Shown here: positions 15,811-24,820 of the stretch, piece by piece
Position numbering within the stretch: the first letter of the stretch is position 1
Layout: every line of letters begins with the position of its first letter
Program-made: the position numbers and the translations under genes
DNA from: JBOFFC01 sp051648405
GTDB lineage: Bacteria > Planctomycetota > Planctomycetia > Pirellulales > Lacipirellulaceae
NCBI GenBank assembly: GCA_051648405.1
Contig: JBOFFC010000064.1
Location: forward strand, 1-48,003
Direction: 5' to 3'
Length of the DNA: 48,003 bases
The notes under the pieces: generated by a model
The model's database searches: none
What the model saw: only the letters and a program-made list of their open reading frames with translations
What the model was told of the DNA's origin: nothing

Positions 15811-15891
15811 ACAGGATTGACAGGATGACGGGCGCGTCGCCGCGCGTCCCTCGATCCGCTTCCCTTCATCCTGTAAATCTTGTCCAGCTTC
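15803..15891. repeat. Inverted repeat overlapping the trpA stop
   Basis: Left arm 15803-15828 (starts GAAGCTAGACAGGATTG) and right arm 15866-15891 are reverse complements at 23 of 26 positions. The trpA stop codon TAG (15808-15810) is inside the left arm, so the repeat supplies the last trpA codon. The hairpin could end or stabilise the trpA transcript. Confidence 0.75.
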
Positions 15892-16183
15892 TCTGGCGCG
15901 ACACGGTCCGTCCCGCGCCGACCCGCCATTTTTTGGCCTCGCCACGGATCGCCAAGTAAACTACCGATATCGTTCCAGGCGGTGGCGAGTTCGGTCCTCC
16001 CCGGTTTAAAGGCCGGTCGGGTTCGGCTTGTCGATTCACACCACGGCGGCGCGTTGCGTTGAGGGCCAGTGCCCCTCGGCTTGCGCGGCGGTCGGGGTCC
16101 GTCCCCTTCCGCTGGCGAGGTGGTCTCGGTCCCGCGCGACGCGGCGTCAAAGCACGCCACGCGTCAGGGGAGAGCGACCACCC
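15892..16183 (+). promoter_or_regulatory. Gap upstream of hypothetical gene, possible promoter
   Basis: I see no gene here. A weak promoter candidate is TTGGCC (15933-15938) with TAAACT (15957-15962), spacer 18. It would give a leader of about 215 bases before the ATG at 16184. The distance is long, so the true promoter may lie closer to the gene. Confidence 0.2.
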
Positions 16184-16756
16184 ATGCTTGACGACCGATC
16201 TAAAGACGAGCGCGAAGCCTCCGTCGCCCGCCGGTTCTTCGCCGGCATCACCGAGCAGGCGTTCATGACCGAGCTGGGGGTCGCCGACCCGCCGCTCATC
16301 GACTATGTCGCCGGCATGCTGTGGCGGTTCGTCCGCGCCGACGACGTCTACGGCGTCCGCGGCGTGCGGGGCGAGCGCCTGACGCAGGTCGCCGACATGC
16401 TCGCCGAGGCGCAGTCGCGCGAGGGGCTCGCCCGGCGCCGCCTGCTGCGCCACATTGGCGACTTCACGCTCTTCTGGACGGGCGTCTTCCCCGAAGTGGC
16501 CGAGCGGCTCCGCAAGACGGGCGCCAAGGACGCGCTGCTCGACTACCGCGAGCTCGGCAAGCGCAGCTACCGCATCGCCGCGCAGATCCCCGCTCCCCCG
16601 ACGCACCCGTCCACGCCATCGACCGACGACGCCCGCGCGCCGACCGCCGCCGAGCTGCTCGAGCGCCTCAGCGCCGAGTACGAACTGTGCGTCTACGGCC
16701 TGGGCGAAGTGCGCAAGGCGTGGGAAGAACGCGAAGGCGGCGCGATCGTCGTGTGA
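16184..16756 (+). CDS. Conserved hypothetical protein
   Basis: This 190-residue soluble, helical protein (MLDDRSKDEREASVARRFFAG) has no signal peptide or membrane segment. Recognisable conserved-looking stretches are LIDYVAGMLWRFVRADDVYG, LLRHIGDFTLFWTGVFPEV, LDYRELGKRSYRIA and ERLSAEYELCVYGLGEVRK. I recognise no named domain. Its length, base composition and codon use fit a real gene. It converges on the ABC ATPase gene 10 bases downstream. Confidence 0.8.
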   Translation: MLDDRSKDEREASVARRFFAGITEQAFMTELGVADPPLIDYVAGMLWRFVRADDVYGVRGVRGERLTQVADMLAEAQSREGLARRRLLRHIGDFTLFWTGVFPEVAERLRKTGAKDALLDYRELGKRSYRIAAQIPAPPTHPSTPSTDDARAPTAAELLERLSAEYELCVYGLGEVRKAWEEREGGAIVV

Positions 16757-16766
16757 CGCCCGAGCC

Positions 16767-17693
16767 TCACGTCACCAGTCCCTTGGTCACCGTCATGAAG
16801 ACGTCCTCGAGCGTCGGCTCTTTGTCGGCCAGCGACACCAGGCCCACGTTCGCGGCCGCGAGCTCGCGCAGCAGGCGGGCCACGGCCGCGTCGTCGCCGG
16901 CGTACTCGACGATCGCGGTGCGGGTCTCTTCGCGGACGTTCTTTGTCAGCGGGTCGCTGCGGACGAGGCTCAGGCCGGCGGCCGAGTCCCCCGCGAACCG
17001 CAGCTCGAGCTGCCGCACGCCGCGCAGACGCCGGTAGACCTTGTCGATCGGCCCCCCCAACAGCAGCCGGCCGCGCTCGACAATGCCGATCGACGTGCAG
17101 ACGTCGGCGAGCTCGGACAGGATGTGGCTCGAGATCAGGATCGTCTTCCCCATCGCGCGGAGCTCCTTGAGCAGCGCCTTGACCTCCAGCCGCGCGCGGG
17201 GGTCGAGGCCGCTCGTGGGTTCGTCGAGGATCAGCACCGGCGGGTCGTGGACCAGCGTCTTCGCCAGGCAGAGCCGCTGCTTCATGCCGCGCGAAAGGCC
17301 GTTGACGTAGTCGTCGCGCTTGTGCGTCAGGTCCAAGAGCTCGAGGACGTCGCCGATGATCCCCTTCCGCTGGGCCCGCGGCACTTCGTAGGCCACGGCG
17401 AAGAAATCGAGGAACTCCCACACCCGCATGCCGTCGTAGACGCCGAACATGTCGGGCATGTAGCCGATGCTGCGGCGCACGGCGAGCGGGTCGCCGACCA
17501 CGTCGTGGCCGTTGACAGTCGCCGACCCCGCGGTCGGCCGGAGGAGCGTCGCGAGGAAGCGGATCGTCGTGCTCTTGCCGGCGCCGTTGGGGCCGATGAA
17601 CCCGAACAGCTCCCCCGCCGGGATCGTTAACGACAAGTCATCGACGGCGACGAAATCGCCGTACTCCTTGCGGAAGTTGCGGACCTCGATCAT
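16767..17693 (-). CDS. ABC transporter ATP-binding protein (ABC-2 type)
   Basis: This 308-residue ATPase has Walker A GPNGAGKST (about 34-42), signature LSRGMKQRL, Walker B VLILDEPTSG, the D-loop LDPRAR and the switch histidine in ISSH. A C-terminal domain of about 90 residues follows (RLRGVRQLELRF ... KEPTLEDVFMTVT), as in CcmA/DrrA-type exporters. It would power an export or membrane-remodelling permease. No permease gene is adjacent; the gene lies 25 bases downstream of the large membrane protein gene (17719-20301), which may be its partner, as in gliding-type GldA/GldG systems. That partnership is inference. Confidence 0.93.
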   Translation of the reverse strand: MIEVRNFRKEYGDFVAVDDLSLTIPAGELFGFIGPNGAGKSTTIRFLATLLRPTAGSATVNGHDVVGDPLAVRRSIGYMPDMFGVYDGMRVWEFLDFFAVAYEVPRAQRKGIIGDVLELLDLTHKRDDYVNGLSRGMKQRLCLAKTLVHDPPVLILDEPTSGLDPRARLEVKALLKELRAMGKTILISSHILSELADVCTSIGIVERGRLLLGGPIDKVYRRLRGVRQLELRFAGDSAAGLSLVRSDPLTKNVREETRTAIVEYAGDDAAVARLLRELAAANVGLVSLADKEPTLEDVFMTVTKGLVT

Positions 17694-17718
17694 CGGGAAC
17701 GGTACTCGCGGGCGGGTG

Positions 17719-20301
17719 TCAGTCGAACGGGGTGTTGGCGTCGCGCAGCGGTTCGGGGGGCGGGGGAACCGAGAGACGCCCCACCAGCAGCGTGGCGCCG
17801 CGGCGCTGCGACGGTCGTGGCGTGACGTCGATCCCCGCGAGCGACTCGGCAATCCGTGCGACGACGCGCCGCTCGCCGCGCTCGAACTCGCGCGGGTCGA
17901 GCGCGAGCGACTCGATGGGGGCGAGGTCGAGCGAGCCGTCGAGCGTGTTTTCGGTACGAGTCGCGGCTTCCTCCGACCGATCGGCCGAGCGCTCGGCGGC
18001 GAAGGCGACGACCCCCCCGACCTTGCTCGGCGTCGTTTCGATCGGCAAGAACGCGACGGCGGAGACCGCCCCGGGGCCCAGGTCGCCGATCCAGCAACCA
18101 GCGAGGCGCGGGGCTCGCGGGCCTTTCTCGGGCCGCTCGACGACGGCCACGTGCTGCAGTCTCCAGCGAGTGTAGTTCTCGATCCGCAGGCTCCCGTCGG
18201 GGGCACGGCCGAGGACCACGCGACCGACGCCCGACGAGCCCTCGGGCGCCATCGCGGCCACGTCGAGCAGTTCCTCGCTCCGCAGCAGCTCGGTCGATGC
18301 CGACGCGACGAACAGCCCGCGCAGGCGCGTACGCTCTTGCCGCTCGAGGGTGAGCGTGATCGGCCGCACGGCGGGGCCGGGCTCGGCTTCCGACGCGTGG
18401 CGCGGGGCGAACGGGGCGGCGACGGCCGATGCGCCGCTGAACTCGACCTCGTGCGTGGTCGCCAGCGACGAGTAGAGCGCCGTGAAGCGCGTGAGCACGC
18501 CACGCGGCGAGTCGGGCTGCGTCTCGAGCACCGCGACTTCGACTTGCGATCGGACGAAGCCGATGTCGAGCTGCGTCTGGCGCGTGACGGCGATCCCCCC
18601 CAGGACCGCGATCAGCGGCGCCGCGACCCACGCCCCCTCGAGCCGCCCCAGAGCGTAGAAGAAGAGCCAGTTCATCGGCACGAGCAGCACCAGGTAGGCC
18701 ACCAAGCAGCCGAGGACGAAGCTCGCCCCGGGGGTGGCGATCCCCGCCGACTCGCGCAGCACGTCCCGCGCGGCGCGGGCCACGGGGGAGTCGTCGTCCC
18801 ACGCGGCGTAGCCGCCGCGGGCGAGGGCCGGCGCGGCCTTGCTGAATCCCTGGCCGTCGTCCGACTCCGAGGGCGAGCGCTCGACACTGCGGGCGTGGCT
18901 GTCACGCACGAACAACCGGAGCGGTGTGTTTGCCGACGCGTCGAACCGCGGCCGCTTCGCGTCGCGCCACGTCGCCACGGGGCGTTGGTCCTCTTCGTTC
19001 GCCGCGGCGATGGTCGCTCCGTCGCTTCCGGCAACTAGGCCAAACGCACGTGGCGGGCGACGCAGCAGGGCGTTGTTCACGAAATTCTCGAAGCCCCCGC
19101 GCCAGTTCACGAGTCCGGGCTCCGCCAGCCCCATCGCGGTCACCACGACGCGGCCGCGCCCGAAGCGGCGCTCGACCACAAGGCCGCCAAGCCCGGCAGG
19201 CGACGTCGCGTTCTTTGTGGGCGCCAGCTCGACCCCCGACCACCGCAGCCCCGCGCGCGCCAGTGGGTCGCTCGCGCGCTTCGCCCCGACGCCCCATTCG
19301 CGTCGAAGGGGCGCCAGGTCATCGACGCCGAGCTGCCGAACCCCGAGCGACTTCGCGGGGAGCAGCGGTTCGAGGAAGCTGCCGCGCAACGCGTCGAGCG
19401 AACCCGGGCCGCTTACCAGCAGCGTCCCCCCCCAGGTAACCCAGTCGATCAGCGCGCGCCGCTGGGCTGGGTTCAGCGCGTCGGGGCTCGCCTGGTCCCA
19501 CACGACGTAGGCGATCGATGTCCACTCGAAAGGGGACTCGGCCAGTCCGACCGACGTACCCGCCGAGCCCGCTCGGATGCCGACCACGCGGTAGTTTCTC
19601 TGCGCGCGCGTACCGCCGAGCGCCTCGATGTCGAGCTCGAACGGCGTCCCCGGATCGACGACGCGCAGCGAATCGAGGTAGCCGTAGGGGGTCGGGTCGC
19701 TGGCGAGCACGACAATCGAGTACTGATGGTCGGCCAGTTGAACGATCGGCGTCATCTGGTCGTACACCAGCGTCCCCTGCCGCGAACGCAGCGCGGTCGT
19801 CAGCCGCAGCCGCGGCGGCTTCTCCGAGCCACGAGGGGCAGCCGGGACGAGCAGCGGCGTCTTGAGCGACTTCTTCGCCGCGCCGGCGAGCAGCAGCGGG
19901 CGGCTCGCGGCGACGGCGTAGCGCGTCCCCGCAACGGTGGCGGGTGTGCCCGAAGGATCGACCACGCGCTGTGCGAGCTGTCCCTCGAACGGCTCGCGCC
20001 CCGCCTCGACCGGCTGATCGACCGAGGCCCAGTGCCCCGGCTTTACCGCCAGGACGCCTCCCTTGAGGGGCGATGGCGCCGCGCGCGCTGCGCCGAACCG
20101 AACCAGCGCGGCGCTGGCCTCTTCGTCCAGACGCCGCTTCTCGGCTTCGGCGGCCCGCGCCTCGCGTTCGGCTCGTTCGGTGGGCGTCTCGTCGCGGCAA
20201 CCACTGAGCAACAACAGGGACACGCACGCGACGCAGGCGAGCATCACGCTCGCCTTACGTCGCCCGCCACCTCGCAGAATTAATAGGGCTAGACAACGCA
20301 T
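17719..20301 (-). CDS. Large lipoprotein-like membrane protein, ABC-system partner
   Basis: This 860-residue protein begins with a signal ending in a lipobox (LACVACVSLLLLSGC), followed by a charged coiled stretch (ERAEREARAAEAEKRRLDEE). The middle (about 250-390) resembles a glutamine-amidotransferase-like fold found in GldG and related proteins (YVVWDQASPDALNPAQRRAL, WVTWGGTLLVSGPGSLDALR, GRGRVVVTAMGLAEP). Two membrane segments lie near 520-565 (FVLGCLVAYLVLLVPMNWLF, WVAAPLIAVLGGIAVT), followed by a periplasmic-type beta-rich domain. It shares an operon with the ABC ATPase. I chose ATG 20301; GTG 20337 and ATG 20244 are alternatives. The exact cargo or role is unknown. Confidence 0.8.
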   Translation of the reverse strand: MRCLALLILRGGGRRKASVMLACVACVSLLLLSGCRDETPTERAEREARAAEAEKRRLDEEASAALVRFGAARAAPSPLKGGVLAVKPGHWASVDQPVEAGREPFEGQLAQRVVDPSGTPATVAGTRYAVAASRPLLLAGAAKKSLKTPLLVPAAPRGSEKPPRLRLTTALRSRQGTLVYDQMTPIVQLADHQYSIVVLASDPTPYGYLDSLRVVDPGTPFELDIEALGGTRAQRNYRVVGIRAGSAGTSVGLAESPFEWTSIAYVVWDQASPDALNPAQRRALIDWVTWGGTLLVSGPGSLDALRGSFLEPLLPAKSLGVRQLGVDDLAPLRREWGVGAKRASDPLARAGLRWSGVELAPTKNATSPAGLGGLVVERRFGRGRVVVTAMGLAEPGLVNWRGGFENFVNNALLRRPPRAFGLVAGSDGATIAAANEEDQRPVATWRDAKRPRFDASANTPLRLFVRDSHARSVERSPSESDDGQGFSKAAPALARGGYAAWDDDSPVARAARDVLRESAGIATPGASFVLGCLVAYLVLLVPMNWLFFYALGRLEGAWVAAPLIAVLGGIAVTRQTQLDIGFVRSQVEVAVLETQPDSPRGVLTRFTALYSSLATTHEVEFSGASAVAAPFAPRHASEAEPGPAVRPITLTLERQERTRLRGLFVASASTELLRSEELLDVAAMAPEGSSGVGRVVLGRAPDGSLRIENYTRWRLQHVAVVERPEKGPRAPRLAGCWIGDLGPGAVSAVAFLPIETTPSKVGGVVAFAAERSADRSEEAATRTENTLDGSLDLAPIESLALDPREFERGERRVVARIAESLAGIDVTPRPSQRRGATLLVGRLSVPPPPEPLRDANTPFD

Positions 20302-20927
20302 GGAGCGTCGGGCGGGGTGGCTGCGGCGGGTGGTCACGGCCCACGCAGTTTAACGCCCCGGGTCGCCGAGCGCAGGCGGCGCCCCGAGGCCGGACACGGA
20401 AATGCGCCCGGCTTTTGTTGCTTCGTGCAGCGGGTGTCGCTATCCTGCGCTTAATGGGGCTGTCTGACTCGGGTCGAGAGCGTTCGGACCGACGGCCAGC
20501 GTCCGCTTTTCTTTACTTTCTTCTATTCTTTGCTGGGTGTTGGTTCTTGCTCGGAGACCGGATTGCCGTCGAATCCCACAGCCCTTTCCGGGGTGTGCGG
20601 TGTGGCGGGCAAAACGGCTCCCAAGATCCACCCCGACTCGTCACTTCGATTTGCCCCGGTTTGTTGCGATCGTCGCCGTGCCCCGGTCGAGGGCGTGCGC
20701 GAGCTACCTAGCGAACACGATCATCCCCGCGACGACACACCGGTGAGTCGCCGCTGTTGAGAGCACGGGAAGAGGCGCCCGGCTCGTGTGATTGCAATCT
20801 CGGCGGCTGCCGCGCGTCGCGTGTCGATGGGCGTCTCCCCGAATCTCGATCGCGGCGTGCGCCGCGCGGCGCACGTTCCCGTTCGGGCTGGCCTTCTGAC
20901 TCGCGTCGTGACCAGGGAGCGTCTGCA
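20302..20927. other. 626-bp gap between divergent genes
   Basis: No convincing gene is visible. A possible 98-codon frame at 20415-20711 has a hydrophobic stretch but a TTG start, and an Arg/Pro/Ser-rich remainder typical of chance reading. The clearest feature is a pyrimidine-rich, unusually AT-rich run on the + strand at about 20507-20532 (TTTTCTTTACTTTCTTCT within it). It may belong to the promoter or leader region of the zinc-ribbon gene at 20928 or of the divergent operon. Confidence 0.35.
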
Positions 20928-21296
20928 ATGGGCATCCGCGTCGAGTGTCCCAAGGGACACGTCTTCAAGGTGAAAGACAAGTACGCCGGCAAGAAGGGCC
21001 TGTGCCCTCACTGCCCCGGGCAGGTCGTTGTGGTCGTCCCCGAGAACCTCACCTCGGAGCAGGCCGACAAGGCGTACCGCAGCGCCGTGGCCGACGAGGT
21101 CCGGCACCAACAAGCGGCCGCGTCTTCGCGGGCCGCGTCGGTCCTCGACGAGACCCTGCACGACGACGCCAGCAGCAGCGGTAGCCTGCTCAGCTCGTCG
21201 GTGGTCAGGCACAACGTGCGCTGCTCGTGCGGCCAAGCGGTGCCGATGTGGTTCGCGCGGTGTCCGGGCTGCGGGAAGTTCATGCAGACGAGGTGA
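20928..21296 (+). CDS. Small protein with two zinc ribbons
   Basis: This 122-residue protein has a zinc-ribbon-like N-terminus (Cys7, His11, Cys26, Cys29 in VECPKGHVFKVKDKYAGKKG and LCPHC). A polar linker rich in Ala and Ser follows, then a second CxC...CxxC knuckle at the C-terminus (VRCSCGQAVPMWFARCPGCG). Such proteins are common in planctomycetes and may bind nucleic acid or protein; the role is unknown. AGGGA at 20914-20918 gives a ribosome binding site. No membrane segment is seen. Confidence 0.82.
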   Translation: MGIRVECPKGHVFKVKDKYAGKKGLCPHCPGQVVVVVPENLTSEQADKAYRSAVADEVRHQQAAASSRAASVLDETLHDDASSSGSLLSSSVVRHNVRCSCGQAVPMWFARCPGCGKFMQTR

Positions 21297-21317
21297 GCGA
21301 CAGGCGGGGCCCATTTG

Positions 21318-21357
21318 GGGGCCTTTCTCGGGGCCTTTCTCGGGGCCTTTCTCGGGG
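21318..21357 (+). repeat. Tandem 12-mer repeat
   Basis: The unit GGGGCCTTTCTC occurs three times in a row and is followed by a fourth GGGG. It begins about 20 bases after the stop of the zinc-ribbon gene. The surrounding gap (21297-21641, 345 bp) shows no coding signal and is otherwise GC-rich with short direct repeats. Confidence 0.85.
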
Positions 21358-21641
21358 ATCGTGGCCAGGGGGCAAGGCCACGTCCGTGCCGGCAGTCTTC
21401 CGGAGAGCTCGGGGCCTCGGCCCCGCCCGATCCACTCCGGCAGACTCGCGCCCTGCTGGGACCCCGCCCCTCGTTCCGACGGCGGCGACGTGGCGCCTGC
21501 TAGCGTGTGAGGCGCGTTCCGCGACCCGTCGCATCTGCCGTAGCGGCGCGGGAGGGCCTCTGATACGGTCCCGCACCCCCACGGGCGACGCCTGCGGCGC
21601 CGCGTGGGAAGAATGCGTCCCGCCCCCGCGCGACTTCCCCC

Positions 21642-22340
21642 ATGATCGGCCGATCGCTCTACCGCTTCGCCCGCCCCGCTGGGGGCTGTGTTGCGATCGC
21701 GCTGTTTGCCACGTTGCTGGCGGGTTGCCACGGCGGGAAGCTGTGGCTGAACCCGTGGCACCGGCCGGACCGCACGACGCTGGTCACCCCCGCGAAGCAA
21801 GCGGCGGAGATCCGCGCGCTCGCCACGCGCTCGACAGGCGAGGACACCCCCGAGCAGCAAGAGGTCGTCACCGGCCTCGTCCGCACGCTCCAGGAGGAGC
21901 AAGACCCGCTGCTCCGCGAGGTGACCCTCCAGACGGTAGCCAAGTTCAACACGCCGCTCGCGCGGCAAGCGCTGCTAGCCGGGCTCAACGACGCCGATCC
22001 CAGCGTGCGCGTCGCCTGCTGCGAGCTGCTTGGCCAGCGCCCCGGCGCCGAAGTGACGCCGCAACTGGCGCGGGTCGCCCAGGAAGACTCGGAGTTCGAC
22101 GTGCGTGTCGCGGCGGTCCGCGCCCTGGGGAGCGCCACCGACGACGCGGCCCGCGCGGCGCTCGTTACGGTGCTCGAGGACAACGACCCCGCCATGCAGA
22201 TGGTCGGCGTCGAGGCGATGAAGAAACGAACGGGCCGCGACCTGGGAGGGGACGTCTCCGCCTACCTGGCGCTCGCCAAGGGCGAAGAGCCGGCGCCGAC
22301 CACGAGAGTGGCCGAGCGCGACTGGTTGCCATTCTTCTAA
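21642..22340 (+). CDS. HEAT-repeat lipoprotein
   Basis: This 232-residue protein has a signal and lipobox (VAIALFATLLAGC), so it is probably lipid-anchored. From about residue 70 to 200 it carries paired helices of the HEAT/PBS-lyase type (DPLLREVTLQTVAKF, DPSVRVACCELLGQR, EFDVRVAAVRALGSA, DPAMQMVGVEAMKKR). Such repeats form scaffolds for protein binding; the partner is unknown. The gene lies 160 bases upstream of a large secreted conserved protein on the same strand, so the two may be co-transcribed. Confidence 0.88.
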   Translation: MIGRSLYRFARPAGGCVAIALFATLLAGCHGGKLWLNPWHRPDRTTLVTPAKQAAEIRALATRSTGEDTPEQQEVVTGLVRTLQEEQDPLLREVTLQTVAKFNTPLARQALLAGLNDADPSVRVACCELLGQRPGAEVTPQLARVAQEDSEFDVRVAAVRALGSATDDAARAALVTVLEDNDPAMQMVGVEAMKKRTGRDLGGDVSAYLALAKGEEPAPTTRVAERDWLPFF

Positions 22341-22500
22341 CGGCCGATTCGGTTGCCGCGGTCCGCTGGCGCCGCAGCCAAGCGCATTCGCTGGACTCGC
22401 TCACCCCCTACGATCGATACCTCCCCTACGGGCCGACTCTGCGCCCATGGCGCCACCGCTGGCGCCCCGCTCGCACGCACCCGACGGGATCGGCTCCGAG

Positions 22501-24636
22501 ATGCGACACCCTTGCCCGACCACCGAAGCAGCGCGCCGCGGGGCGTGCTTGCTGCTGGCGGCGCTTTACTTGGTCACCGGGCCGCGCACCGAAGCCGACG
22601 AATCCCCTCTGGGAGCGCCGATCTCGATCGCCGACGTCGTGCCGCACGCTGCGCTTGACTCGCTGCAGCTCAGCCCCCCGGCGCGCTCGGCGAGCGCTCC
22701 TACGCTGACGTGGCAACCGGCGCGCGCGGCGGCGGAGCCCGCTCCCTCGCCCACGCGGGAAGCAAGCAGACCAACGACACCGGCCCCCTACCGAACGCGC
22801 TCGATCCTGGGGAAGACCGTTGGGGCGACGCCCCCTGCCCCGACGCGTCCGGCGCGCGTCGCGACACGGCCAGTGCAGGCGGAAGGAGGCCCGATCGGTG
22901 CTCCCAAGGGCGCGACGGGGCCGTCGCTCGTGGGGCCGTCGCTGAACGGACCGATGGCGGACGTGCCGACGAAGTCGGCGACGCCGGCGCCGGCCGACCG
23001 CGCACGCCGCGAGCCCGCCGCGCAGTCGCCCGGCGGGGGGCTCAAGCCCGATCCGGCGATCACGCCCCTTCCGGACGAACACGACGGCTCGATCGATCCC
23101 CTCGAGGCCCCCCCGGCGTCGGCCTTCGACCCGCGGCTAGAGGTCCGGCTCGGCCCCGCCGACACGAACGCGCAAACCGAACAAGAACCGTCGCGGGAGG
23201 ACGACCGCGATTCGTCGTACCACGAGGCGACTGAGCCGGCGCCCCTGGCGCCGAGCCGCGCGGCTCGGCCGCTTGTCGCGGTCCCCGGCGCGAAGCCGCT
23301 CGAGCGTGTCCCGTCGGCCGCCACGCAAGCACCGGCCGCGTCGATCCCCGCACGCTTGGCGCCCCCCGCTCGCTCGGCGCCGATGGGCAAGCCCGACGTC
23401 ACCACGCGAGCCCCGCGGTCTCGTTCCGCCGAGCCGGGTGGCGCGATCGCGCAGCCCGTCTTGCCGTTTGCGGCAGATCCCGCGGCCCCGTTGTCACGGA
23501 GCATGACGTACCTGCGGTCGCGGCTCCGCACGGTGCTGTCGTACTACTACCGCAAGCCGATGAACACGGTCGAGAACGACGCGTGGGAGGTCATGCACGG
23601 CATGCTCGCCTACGAGCTCTACAGCCGGATCCTCGACGGGGGCCCGGCGGGCAAGCCGATCACGGCGGTCGGTCACCTCTGCTACAACCGGCCGTCGGCC
23701 CGCAAGCAGTTGCTCTACGTGACAAAGGACGGGGACCTCGACGTGCGGGTGGGCGTCGGCGTCCAGGGGCACTCGGGCCAGTTCCTGGCGATGCTCGCCC
23801 AGTGCAACGTGAGCCCCGACTACCCGATCCGGGTCGAGGGGCGCGAGTTCACGATCCGCGACCTTATCCGCAGCGAGCAGCGGACCTGCTATGCGAAGAC
23901 GGAGCTAACGTTCAAGCTCATCGGCCTGGGCCACTACCTCGAGAGCGGCGCGAGCTGGGTCAACGAGCAGGGCGAACAGTGGGACATCCCGCGCCTGATC
24001 CGCGAAGAACGGACCCAGCCGATCCGCGGGGCCGCCTGCGGTGGCACGCACCGTCTGAGCGGACTGAGCCTCGCCTACCGGCGCCGCGAGGCCCGCGGCG
24101 AACCGATCGATGGCGAGTACCTCGAAGCCGCCAAGTTCGTCAGTCAGTACCAAACACAGTGCTTCCGCCAGCAGAACAGCGACGGCAGCCTCAGCACGTC
24201 GTGGTTTAACGGCCCAGGCGACGAGGACGACATCGAGCGGCGGATCCGCACCACGGGCCACCAACTCGAGTGGCTCGTGTACTCGCTCCCCGACAAGCAG
24301 CTCCGCTCTCCGCAGACCCTCAAGACGTTGAACTACCTCGTCAACCTGCTGGCCACGAACGCGAACCAGGAGTGGCACCTGGGGTCGCTCGGTCACGCGA
24401 CGCACGCCCTGGTGGTGTACGACAAGCGGGTGTTCCAGCCCCACGACAACGCGTCCGCTGCCGGGGCGGGCCTCGCCTCGACCGGGGCGATCGACCCCAC
24501 GGCGTCGCTCTACCGGAACTACGGTCTCGCGCGCGGCGTGATGCGTAACAGCGACCCGCAGGGGGCCGGCATCCTCGGCCTGTTTGGGACGCCGCGGACC
24601 TCGGGCCGGTCGTCGTCCGGGTCGCGGTCGCGCTGA
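22501..24636 (+). CDS. Conserved secreted protein with disordered N-terminal half
   Basis: This 711-residue protein has a signal-like N-terminus (ARRGACLLLAALYLVTGPRTEA). About 300 residues of Pro/Ala/Arg-rich, probably disordered sequence follow. The last 350 residues are a compact, well-structured domain: VLSYYYRKPMNTVENDAWEV, HSGQFLAMLAQCNVSPDYPI, RTCYAKTELTFKLIGLGHYL, GACGGTHRLSGLSLAYRRR-like text and ERRIRTTGHQLEWLVYSLPD. The domain has an all-helical look, with several His, Cys and Glu conserved-looking positions. I recognise no named enzyme family, although planctomycete genomes often carry this type of protein. ATG 22447 is an alternative start; 22501 gives the better signal peptide. 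Confidence 0.8.
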   Translation: MRHPCPTTEAARRGACLLLAALYLVTGPRTEADESPLGAPISIADVVPHAALDSLQLSPPARSASAPTLTWQPARAAAEPAPSPTREASRPTTPAPYRTRSILGKTVGATPPAPTRPARVATRPVQAEGGPIGAPKGATGPSLVGPSLNGPMADVPTKSATPAPADRARREPAAQSPGGGLKPDPAITPLPDEHDGSIDPLEAPPASAFDPRLEVRLGPADTNAQTEQEPSREDDRDSSYHEATEPAPLAPSRAARPLVAVPGAKPLERVPSAATQAPAASIPARLAPPARSAPMGKPDVTTRAPRSRSAEPGGAIAQPVLPFAADPAAPLSRSMTYLRSRLRTVLSYYYRKPMNTVENDAWEVMHGMLAYELYSRILDGGPAGKPITAVGHLCYNRPSARKQLLYVTKDGDLDVRVGVGVQGHSGQFLAMLAQCNVSPDYPIRVEGREFTIRDLIRSEQRTCYAKTELTFKLIGLGHYLESGASWVNEQGEQWDIPRLIREERTQPIRGAACGGTHRLSGLSLAYRRREARGEPIDGEYLEAAKFVSQYQTQCFRQQNSDGSLSTSWFNGPGDEDDIERRIRTTGHQLEWLVYSLPDKQLRSPQTLKTLNYLVNLLATNANQEWHLGSLGHATHALVVYDKRVFQPHDNASAAGAGLASTGAIDPTASLYRNYGLARGVMRNSDPQGAGILGLFGTPRTSGRSSSGSRSR

Positions 24637-24820
24637 GTCGCGGCGCGACCAGCAGCGTTTGTCGGGGATCGCGACGTTGCTCCCGCCGGGGGGGTCTACT
24701 AAAGTGCGTGCTGTGCAGAGTGAACGGCCGTCGATCGGCCCGCCCCCGCGCTCGACTCGCCCTTCGGAACGCCACCCCGCGCTGCTGGCCCTGGGGAGGC
24801 CTAACGCCCGACCGCCGCGT

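Noticed and set aside
20415..20711. Possible 98-residue membrane peptide
   Set aside because: Starts with TTG, lacks a ribosome binding site, and most of the peptide is Arg/Ser/Pro-rich as in chance frames; only one hydrophobic stretch caused by a pyrimidine run.
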